DNA from: Tigriopus japonicus
Taxonomy: Eukaryota > Arthropoda > Copepoda > Harpacticoida > Harpacticidae
DNA length: 64,000 nucleotides
Reading direction: 5' to 3'
NCBI GenBank assembly: GCA_010645155.1
Contig: CM021321.1
Location: 8,643,339 to 8,707,338, forward strand
This document shows positions 55,901 to 64,000 of this stretch, piece after piece. The notes below the pieces were generated by a model. The model saw nothing but the letters and a program-made list of their open reading frames with translations, ran no database searches and was not told the DNA's origin. The number at the start of each line of letters is the position of its first letter. Within the stretch, counting starts at the first letter, position 1. The position numbers and the translations under genes are program-made.

Positions 55901-56076
55901 ATCAAGGAGCAAAAGTAGAAGAAAAAAGAGTAAAAGAAATCTTGGAAAGCCCAAGCTTTGCTCAACGAGAAAATCAATATATTTCATATTCAGCCTCTGA
56001 GCTTGAAGACCAGAACCCAGATATCAGTAACACCAATGACACAAACCCGTTTACCCAAACCTGCAATGATAACTGA
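52916..56076 (+). CDS. Tandem-repeat gene 2, paralogue of the upstream gene
   Basis: Exon 1 is 52916-54671 (donor GTAAGT) and exon 2 is 55769-56076 (acceptor TATTTCAG), giving 687 residues. The start could equally be the ATG at 52955 (MATNTAKKS). It lacks the first 270 residues of gene 1 and holds seven units of the same type, for example KMVQRILNEKCPITIAEIRG, LIQRTLNEKCPTAITEIRMV, and a last CP-less unit IANVVLEAIYPLLATESPHS. The C-terminal tail LLLKSLEFDENNSFRDANQG matches gene 1 closely, and the intron sits at the same residue and phase (after LDDIL, phase 1). Exon 2 again begins NDVYKLLSCL and SEEGIGLS. The intron is longer (1.1 kb) and carries T-rich repeats. Arisen by tandem duplication. 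Function unknown. Confidence 0.78.
54760..54965. repeat. T-rich repeats in the intron of gene 2
   Basis: TCAAAATTTCGTGCTTTTTTGGTG-like units (about 34 bp) recur three times at 54860-54945, preceded by GTGCATTTTTC words. Similar words recur at 55645-55720, so the intron may hold a non-autonomous element of about 1 kb. Confidence 0.5.
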
Positions 56077-56445
56077 ACCAAGAACAAGTCTCCCAAATTG
56101 GATCATTTATGACAAGAATTTGGAGATCGAGGTCCCTCCTTTCCTTCAAGCAGATCAATCCCCAATCCAAAAAATGTCTTGAAGATGGAAAATGGAGGAT
56201 TGGACTTCATCCTAGATTCGAATTGAGATAAATCTATCATCTATTGATTGCCCATTAATAAGCCAACAAAAAAGCTATTTCTGGACACATGAAAAGAACC
56301 CATTTGGTGATGTTAAGGCCAAATAATTCACGCAATCGCGATCCTTGCGTTTGTTAGAGTTAGAAGGAAACAAATTCAGAAAAAGCGCCAAAGTTGTGAT
56401 AAAATTGATATCAATCAGACGACGACAAGGAACGATAAGATTAAT

Positions 56446-56500
56446 ATAATATAATATAATATAATATATTACATTATAATATATATATTACAGATAAGAT
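56446..56500. repeat. AT microsatellite
   Basis: TATAA and TATA units repeated, downstream of gene 2. An AATAAA at 56526-56531 could serve as its poly(A) signal. Confidence 0.7.
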
Positions 56501-56539
56501 TATATATCATCCTTCTTTTTTCACGAATAAAGCGAAGCT

Positions 56540-57138
56540 TTGGGCAAAACAATGCGGTTCCATTGCAGTTTTTAATACAGGAATATGCTCTATTTTCAGG
56601 GTTTACAAACTCCTTACGACACTTTCCATTCAATTTCATCTGGTGACAACTGGCATCTGGGTGAGTTGATTTTATTATTCTAATGTGTTTTTTTTTTCAT
56701 AACAACACCAAAAATCTATCATAAAATTGGGAGTCCTTCTATCTCAAATCAAGACCATGTGCAAAGAAAACGTAAAGGGTCAAAGTAGCAATTTCGAATA
56801 ACGGTTGAATTCGATCTTTTTCTTCAAGTGGTGGGAAGCATGCTTATGTAGAACTAAGGTTCACCCATTTGTACATTTGTAAAGGCCCCGGGCACATTAA
56901 AAATCATACTCATTCACTTAATCGGTGTAAGACTAAGTAAAAAGCTTTAAGAGAGCAAAGTTTTTGACTTGGACAATCGATTGAGTTGAAAATTCAAGTA
57001 AGAATTCTCCGTAGTCAATAGGCCATGTCACATAATGGAAAATCGTTTGTATAATGGATAGCAAAATGAACAAAACAGTCTGGGCTTATAGTTTTATAAT
57101 ATAAACCAATGACATAATGAGGGGATCCTATGAAATTA
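56540..57138. other. No gene recognised
   Basis: Intergenic AT-rich sequence. Confidence 0.4.
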
Positions 57139-57848
57139 GAGCGGATCAAAAGAGAGTGTGTACAAAAGAGAGCGAATCAAAATAGTGCCGGTTCAAAATA
57201 GAGCCTCTTCATAAGAGAGTGAATCAAATTAGAGCCAAGTCAAAAGAGAGTGTATTGAATAAGAGCGAAAATTGCGTTCGTTCAATTCCTCAATTTTAAC
57301 TTGAGAAGAAAATTATAAATGACAAATCAAATAATTAGTTAGCAATGTTGAAGGAGTTCAAAAAGACCCAAAAGGATAAGGAAAAGCTTTTTTACCAAGA
57401 CTCCTTTTTATGATAGAAAATCCCAACAACAGTGTAGACGCTATAAGACTATCAGAAATAATACAATTTTTGATATTTTTCCAATTTACACTTTCAAAAT
57501 CCCAAGGTGTTAATGAATATAAGTTAATTTTTTCACATTTTCTTTTTGAAGCCCATGGGCATGAAGGGGCTATTGGCATTGATGAGATAATTGAGACAGT
57601 TGGCGCTATTCTTTTTATGGAAAACGACCTTCATGAAGAAATTTTTCTAGGTTATGGAACAATTTTTCCCCAAAAAGAGCCTTTCAAATACTTAAAAGCT
57701 ACCTTCTTCACTCTAACCTCAGGAAAAACATAGTTGAAAGAAATTTTATATATTCACTCTATGATTGGCTCTAAAATGTCACGCTCTCTTATGATTTGGC
57801 TCTATTTTGATTGGCTCTATTTTGTACCCACTCTCTTTTGATCCGCGC
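57139..57848. mobile_element. Tc1/mariner-type MITE, 710 bp
   Basis: Flanked by TA (57137-57138 and 57849-57850). Tips GAGCGGATCAAAAGAGAGTG and, inverted, GCGCGGATCAAAAGAGAGTG. The outer 110 bp on each side repeats AAAAGAGAG and AAATAGAGCC words. An open frame at 57410-57733 inside it has no recognised domain. Confidence 0.8.
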
Positions 57849-57850
57849 TA

Positions 57851-59740
57851 TAATCATTTAGTCCCCATATTGAGGTTGGCAAAGTCACCTTGATGGCAGA
57901 GGAACCTTCAAAAATAAATGAAGCACAAGGAAAACTGGACATCTTCCAATGCTCTAGAAATTATATGGAGCTTTACTAAAGCATCGTTCGTTGTTATAAT
58001 GTTCGAAAGTGTAAATGCAAAAGATTAAAAAAAAACACATTTTATGTTTTTCATTACTTATTTAGAGGACACGTTTCCATGATTGTCATGGTCCTTGTTG
58101 CAAGAATAATATTCCTTAAAAGTCTTACCAACATCTTTCATAATGTAGTTATAAGTTTTTAACATCATGTAAGAAAAATAAGTATAATTTTTGTAATGCT
58201 AAATTCTTAAACCGTTAGAATAATTTGCCAATAAATTATTGCTGCAAAGTATTACCGGGAATTTTATTTGTCAGAGTATTAGTGGGAACTTTTATTGCGA
58301 ACATTTTAACATTAATCGGCTAGTTTATCAATATCAATCAAGTGACTTTGTTGTCAAAAGATACTGTTATCAGTTTGAACACTCGATGCGTAGTGGGCTA
58401 GTGAAACTAGTCTTGCATTTTGAATTACAACTAAAAAAACACTACTCTCCTTCAAATTTGCGTTTCCTGATTTTCGAAGTAATAGAAGTGCCATTCCTCC
58501 AGATCCTAGTAATGTCCAATAAATTAGTGTCAGCCAATACGTACGATATGAACTATTGTTATTCAAGTCATTGAACGGTTAAACCTTACTTTGCTTTTGA
58601 GAGTTACGCCTTATGGACTATTGCGTTATCGATTTGGAATTCGTGAGGGTTCTCAAGGACCTCGTATATCTAAAATCCCACTTAGAACTTGACTCATGAA
58701 CCCATGCATCCACAAAGAGATGGGGAGTAATTAGGATGAAAAAGCATAAATATGATTTTTATTAATGGTTGATCCTATTCATTACATTCTTGAGCACAGA
58801 AGTGTTAATTTTGGATGATCCCATATTTTCAATTACAAATTACTTTCAGATATCGTGATGAAATTGAGGGAAATAATTTACTGTTTAACAAGAGTTGCCG
58901 ACATTTACGTATCAATTTTTGAGCCTTGAAATCATTCAAAACTTCTGTTTATTCACTGTCAGCAATACATCATTTTGGGGCCTTTTTGACCCTATGTTTT
59001 TATGTCACTGCACAATCTTTCAATTCTCTAGGCCATTATTGAGGAATCTTTTATCAAAATACCCAGCTCTAGTCATAATCTAAAAGATCAATGAATATGT
59101 ATGATAACAAGGTCTTTGCACTTACCTGGGAGTTCCAGGGTTTTTGTGAATTCGCCCATCTATGTCTTGCAGCATGCTTTGAATCAAAATCTTAAGACTC
59201 CCTCAGGAATTGTAAAAATATTTTGACCCGACAAGAAGATCATATTTCAGACTTACCATTGGGTAGATTTGATGATGACGCGTTCTTTTCAAATCCTTGA
59301 CTAACAATCTATAAGGTTAGGTCCAATCATGAGGGCACTTATCAGACAGAGGCTGCTCAGTTTAAAGAAAGAAAACATTTTCCTAGTTTTTTTCTCAATT
59401 TAGCAAATTCGTTTCTTTAATCGGTCAACCCTCGGTACTAAGTTATGAATAACTGTGACGTAAATTTGCTCAATTAGCGACCCAAATAATTGGTCCTAAC
59501 GCAAGTTTAGTCAATTATTTCGTCATCAGCGTAAGTGCCTGACATTGATCAACCAGTTTTGTATTGGACTGAACTGGGCACCTTGCAGAACTCCCAAATT
59601 AACAGAGTGCGATGCTTCGGGTACAAAAAGATAAGCTCACACATACATTCGCGTTCACTCAATTAACAAATATAATTTGAGCTTGAGTGTTCCTGATATC
59701 AATTGAGGATCAGGGAGTGGCCAGTGAAGGCTAGGAAATC
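57851..59740. other. Intergenic region upstream of the SLC6 gene
   Basis: No coding region supported. It must hold the promoter and 5' UTR of the transporter gene, but I see no decisive core promoter element. Confidence 0.4.
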
Positions 59741-61792
59741 ATGTCCGATAACGAAAGTGTGAAATCGAGGTCCTCCTCCGTCAAAGAGCAAGTGATCAAA
59801 GAAGTGGTGGAAGATCTGGAGAAAATCGAACAAGGAGCTGCCAATGAAAGAGGAGAATGGGGAAACCATTGCGAGTTCTTCTTGTCAAGTTTGGGTCTCG
59901 CCGTGGGCCTCGGGAACATTTGGAGATTCCCTTATGTGTGTTATGAAAATGTAAGTAGGATCTATTTATCTCAAAAAACGTGTTTCTAGAATGATGGAGA
60001 CTTGTATTTTTTTCATTATTAGGGTGGTGCCACTTTCATAATCCCCTATTTTATCATGTTGTTCATCGTGGGATTGCCCATTTTCTTCTTGGAAATGGTT
60101 ATTGGACAATATGCGGGCATTAGTTCTACCAAGATCTTCGCTCGAATGTCGCCTGGACTCCGTGGAATGGGTTATGGCATGGTGACCATTCCCACCATCA
60201 TTAATTTCCAATATGTGGTTATCATGGCCTATGGATTGCATTTCATGTTCTTTGGATTCAGGACCAACCTTCTGTGGAGTAGCTGCCAGTTTGAGTACAA
60301 CACGCCTCATTGCTACAGTGTTACAGAAGCGGCGGAGTGCATTCCTGGGATAGAGTCTTTCTACAACCAAACCTGCCTCGAAGCTGCTGAGTTCTGTCAA
60401 ATGGCCTCAAATGGATCCTATACATTTCATCCTGATACAAACGGCTCGTGTGTTACGGAAAATAATGACACAGTTGCGTTCAAAGATGTCACATATCGGG
60501 CTTCATCTAGTGAAGAATACTGGTACAATCGAGTGCTCAACTTGAAAGTGGTTAATGGACATGTGGACACTGATGTGAACTCTTGGAGCAAGTGGGGTGG
60601 AATGCAATGGGAAATCCTTGGTTGTCTGGCGCTAGCTTGGATATTGATTTGCGCGTCCCTGATCAAAGGCGTTCAATCGTACGGAAAAGTGGTCTATTTC
60701 ACAACGTTATTCCCCTACGTGGTTCTGGCCGCTTTCCTGATCTACATTGGTACTAAAGAAGGATTTGTGGAGGGAGTGAAATACTACATGGTACCACGGG
60801 ATTGGGCCGATATGGGTCAAGTGTCGGTTTGGAATGCAGCAGCAGGACAGATCTTCTACAGTTTGGGCGTGGCCCAGGGCAGTCAGTTGCTTCTCTCGTC
60901 ATATAATGGATTCAAGACAAACTGTCATCGAGACGCTCTGTTAATCGGACTTGGAAATTCACTGACGTCATTGTTCGCTGGATTTGTTGTCTTTGGTGGA
61001 TTGGGATACATTGCTCACGAGAAAGGTGTCAAAATTGATGAGGTCATTGAATCTGGACCTGGATTGGTTTTCATCGTGTTTCCAGAAGTCATTGCCATGA
61101 TGGTGCCTAGCCCCCTATTCTCATTCTTGTTCTTCCTTATGTTGAACTTGTTGGCTATCTCCTCCGTTTGTGGATCCTGGGAGGCCTTTGTGGCGTCTAT
61201 TTTTGACGAGTTTCCAAATTTGCGGAAACATCGAATGTGGGTGATGATTATCACCTGTTTTGGTGGATTTCTCTGTGGTATTGCCATGTGCTTCGACTCT
61301 GGATTCTTTCTCTTTGATATCATGAACGATCGTTGCTCCAATGCCATTCTTCTAATGGCCCTCATCGAACTGGTTGTTATGAGTTGGTTTTACGGCTCTG
61401 GTAAAATCCTGAAGCATATAGAAGAGATGGGCATGAATCTTCCCGCATTTATGAAATGGTTCTGGTGGATCTGTTGGACCATTATCACGCCTATCATCAT
61501 TTTCGCTGTTACCATTTTGTCTTGGATTAACGCAGCTGGCGACGAATTCTTGGACTATGTTTTCCCCACATGGGTCACAGTGATAGGCTGGGGCTTGGAA
61601 TTGGTGGCCGTATTCATTATTGTTATCGTGTTAATTATCACCGTTATCAAGCGGGTCTATGCCGGAAAATCTTGGGCTTTCATCAAACCCGGACCACTAA
61701 TGACGCCCAACAAACTTTGGGGTCCCAGACCAGATAGTGGATTGCCAATGCCAAGTAACAAAGCCATGGAGAATGAAGCCTTTGAGGATTGA
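59741..61792 (+). CDS. SLC6-family Na+/Cl--dependent transporter
   Basis: Exon 1 is 59741-59950 and exon 2 is 60023-61792 (donor GTAAGT, acceptor TTATTAG, phase 0), 659 residues. Plasma-membrane symporter coupling uptake of an amino acid or related transmitter to Na+ and Cl-. TM1 has [17 protein letters not shown] followed by ENGG across the splice, the family signature. TM6 has [21 protein letters not shown]7 has [14 protein letters not shown] with the chloride-site Ser/Asn. TM8 has [16 protein letters not shown]1 has Gly where monoamine transporters have Asp, so an amino-acid substrate (for example glycine- or proline-like) is more likely; this is inference. The long second extracellular loop is rich in Cys and N-glycosylation sites (NQT, NGS, NDT). 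TM8 has AISSV where most members have GxDSx. About twelve hydrophobic segments and usual family length. Confidence 0.95.
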
Positions 61793-61849
61793 CATTAGCA
61801 TTCAGATTTTCTTCTCTACTCATGTATTATGTTGAATTATTCTTTAATC

Positions 61850-61855
61850 AATAAA
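61850..61855 (+). terminator. Poly(A) signal for the SLC6 gene
   Basis: AATAAA 58 bp after the stop codon. Confidence 0.65.
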
Positions 61856-62028
61856 GAAATTTAGGAGTCTTGTGAACACTCGTATTACGTCAATCTTTTA
61901 TGAACGTCGAAATAGTTAGTGCTCACTAAGTCTTTTCAGATTTCAAATTTCAAATCGTAGAGGAGTCGCATTTGTAGATAAGAATAATCAAATTTGAATG
62001 TTCATCCTACCTTCCAGAATCGAACAAA

Positions 62029-62652
62029 ATGAGTGAGGTTGATCAAAATGAACCCCCAACTGATGAGACGAAGAAGCCAAGGCATTTCAAGTTTCCCTCC
62101 CACCAAGCCAACATGCTCCATCTGGCCAAAATGTGCCAAGACAGTAAACAATTCTCCGATTGTGTCATTCAGTGTGACGGTGGAGAAGGTGTGCGAGCAC
62201 ATCGCTTGGTTCTGGGTGCCGCTAGCAAATTCCTGAAAACAGTATTCCAAGAAGTTCCTTCGAACCTTCAGGAGGCCACCATTGTGGTCCCAGGGGTCAA
62301 AGAAAACGTCGTTAGCTCATTACTGGACTTTTTATACACTGGAGAGATGACGGTGGCCAGAGGTGACACTGTCGACTTGCAACTCCTTATCGACACCCTG
62401 CAAATTGACCCTCAACTCATCTCCATCACTGAAGATGGCGACACCTCTGAAGACGAAGGACCTGAAGATCTATCCTCTTCTCGTACTGAACCGGAAGTTG
62501 TTGAGCAACCAGGCAAATCAACGGAACCGGAAACAGTGGAGGAAACAAAGGCTCAAGATCAATCTGATGAGAATTCAGTTCCTAGAAAGAGACAGCTTGA
62601 ACCTGATAATGACGAACAGGAATCTGAACGGGTCAAGAAGTCGAAGAAATGA
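62029..62652 (+). CDS. BTB/POZ domain protein, 207 residues
   Basis: Single coding exon. A TACCTTCCAG acceptor 13 bp before the ATG suggests a 5' UTR intron. Residues about 25-125 form a BTB/POZ fold: HLAKMCQDSKQFSDCVIQCD, VRAHRLVLGAASKFLKTVF and VSSLLDFLYTGEMTVARGD, as in arthropod BTB transcription regulators of the tramtrack/broad group. The domain mediates dimerisation. No zinc finger or HTH follows. The remaining 80 residues are acidic (SEDEGPED, TEPE repeats) and end in a bipartite nuclear-localisation-like sequence RKRQLEPDNDEQESERVKKS. It could act as a dominant partner of full BTB factors (inference), or further exons could be alternatively spliced in. The stop codon at 62650 is followed by non-coding sequence. 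Confidence 0.88.
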   Translation: MSEVDQNEPPTDETKKPRHFKFPSHQANMLHLAKMCQDSKQFSDCVIQCDGGEGVRAHRLVLGAASKFLKTVFQEVPSNLQEATIVVPGVKENVVSSLLDFLYTGEMTVARGDTVDLQLLIDTLQIDPQLISITEDGDTSEDEGPEDLSSSRTEPEVVEQPGKSTEPETVEETKAQDQSDENSVPRKRQLEPDNDEQESERVKKSKK

Positions 62653-63985
62653 TTGCTTGTTTACAATATAGCAAGCAATTAACGCAATCTCACCCTCGTG
62701 TCATGGAGAACATATTTTCTGATATGTATTATAACCTGTCCAACTCTGATAATCTAACATGTAATAAGTTTCAAATGATCACATTCATTACGATTACTTT
62801 TGACCTCCGTAATTAACTGACAAAAACATTTTCTGAACACATTTTTTTCTCAAATGCTAGAACACAAAATGTCTAACTTGAGTTTTTGACAGTAATTGAA
62901 AACATATGGGATTTCATTGTATTGCCAACCAAGCTAAATAATCACTGCGCGTACATTTATCAAGAAGAAAGTTTTTTTTCTTTTTTAATTTTCAATTAGT
63001 GTGATATAAATTATTAGTTTGTTTTTGTCCTGAACTGCTTTGTTGAATGGCATAATCAGGTTTTGAAAAGAGAAAAGTTACGCGCAAACAAAGCAAGATT
63101 ACTCCTGCTCAAAAGTAGCACGAGGTCAAAGCAAGTTGATACATCAATGCTCGACCAAGCAGACATATTTCTCAAAGATTGCATTTGTTTGAATGTTGTA
63201 AATATTAGGTAATAAACTGATGGATCGCAAACATTCGCCCAGTTGAACCCTGATTAAAATTATCTCAACAAAACAGAACTTTTAGCTATTACTTGACATT
63301 GTGATGCTTAAGAGCAAAAAAACTTTTTCATTGACCACGATGTAAAGACATACTAACTTGTGCTCCTATCCATAACAATAATACCGGCTAAATGGCTTCA
63401 AATTTTTAGATAAGCGTTTTTCAGCACGAGTGGACTTCATTTTGAGCACAATCGTAGTGATGGGACTTGAGCCTAAATTGTACTCTAATGTTGGCATTTT
63501 GATTCTTGACAGGAGTTTTGGGTCAAAAAGTTTACCACGATCTAATTTTGCATAGCAAGAGACAAACTCTGAGACAATGGCTTGGTTCCATGCCAAATTT
63601 CAAAAAAGCACCTATGCGGCAACACCAAGCTAAAAAGCAAGCTTGATACCCATCAGCATCCAACATGACTTATCAAAAAATAGACAAAGTTTATATCAAT
63701 ACTGCTTTCGCAGAGCACTTTGTACCGATCTCTATACAATAGCTCACCATGGTTTTAGGAATTGTTATTTTAATGCACGTTTATAGAAACGACATTCGGT
63801 GTTTTCAGCTTAATCTTTGTTATCGTGCCTGAAATTCCTTGTTGATTTTTAATCTTTTCAGGCAAATCTTAATGTTTTATTGCGAGAAGATCTCTCATTG
63901 GATACAGATATATAAGGTTGATACAATATTAATTGTCTTGGGGCCCATTCTGGGTTCTTTGGAGTCTTTGGATTAATGGTATTTA
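62653..63985. other. No gene recognised
   Basis: AT-rich. AATAAA at 63211-63216 could belong to the BTB gene. The minus-strand open frame 63596-63366 has no recognisable domain. Confidence 0.4.
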
Positions 63986-63987
63986 TA

Positions 63988-64000
63988 AGGAGGAGACGTG
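63988..64000 (+). repeat. Start of an S1 SINE cut by the window edge
   Basis: AGGAGGAGACGTG matches the head of the tRNA-derived SINE at 7983-8222 (reversed) and 15585-15715. Only 13 bases are visible. Confidence 0.45.

Noticed and set aside
63366..63596. Minus-strand 76-codon frame downstream of the BTB gene
   Set aside because: No domain, no clear splice or start context and ordinary composition. Not supportable as a gene.

Overview
The window reads as nuclear DNA of an animal. Genes carry GT-AG introns, an SLC6-type neurotransmitter/amino-acid transporter and a BTB/POZ protein are present, and the repeat load is typical of arthropods: Ty3/Gypsy elements including a CsRn1-type one, non-LTR retrotransposons, Tc1/mariner, hAT-like elements, tRNA-derived SINEs and an ISL2EU/Harbinger-type transposon. 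A crustacean such as a copepod is my guess, from general impression rather than proof. There are no bacterial operons, CRISPR arrays or intact rRNA/tRNA genes.

Layout. 1-7135 is a nest of retroelements: pieces of one LINE family (called LINE-A here) enclose a minus-strand Gypsy element with 146-bp LTRs, which itself contains a second, CsRn1-type element. 8821-17620 is a decayed ISL2EU-like DNA transposon with 351-bp terminal inverted repeats. It carries a plus-strand THAP-DDE transposase and a convergent minus-strand SAP-SWIM-YqaJ nuclease gene, and both genes are broken by later insertions (two hAT-type elements with 8-bp target duplications, a LINE with a 14-bp duplication, a 1.5-kb foldback element and a SINE). 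17640-41126 is almost entirely transposon debris: SINEs, mariner remnants, LINE fragments, four Gypsy remnants, a near-complete second LINE (LINE-B) sitting inside a Gypsy integrase, and a Tc1 element with 212-bp IR/DR-type ends. 41127-48355 is gene-poor, with small inverted-repeat elements and deleted mariners.

48356-62652 is the host-gene part, all on the plus strand. Two adjacent paralogous two-exon genes (48356-52189 and 52916-56076) encode proteins built from tandem units of about 50 residues with a Cys-Pro...Glu-Ile-Arg signature, which I do not recognise as a named family. They are followed by an SLC6 transporter (59741-61792) and a small BTB/POZ protein with a basic C-terminus (62029-62652).

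The most interesting items are the tandem-repeat gene pair, the two-gene ISL2EU transposon with its SAP-SWIM-YqaJ partner, the mosaic Gypsy element with two different tRNA primer sites, and two SINEs that share a tail but have different (tRNA-like and 5S-like) heads.
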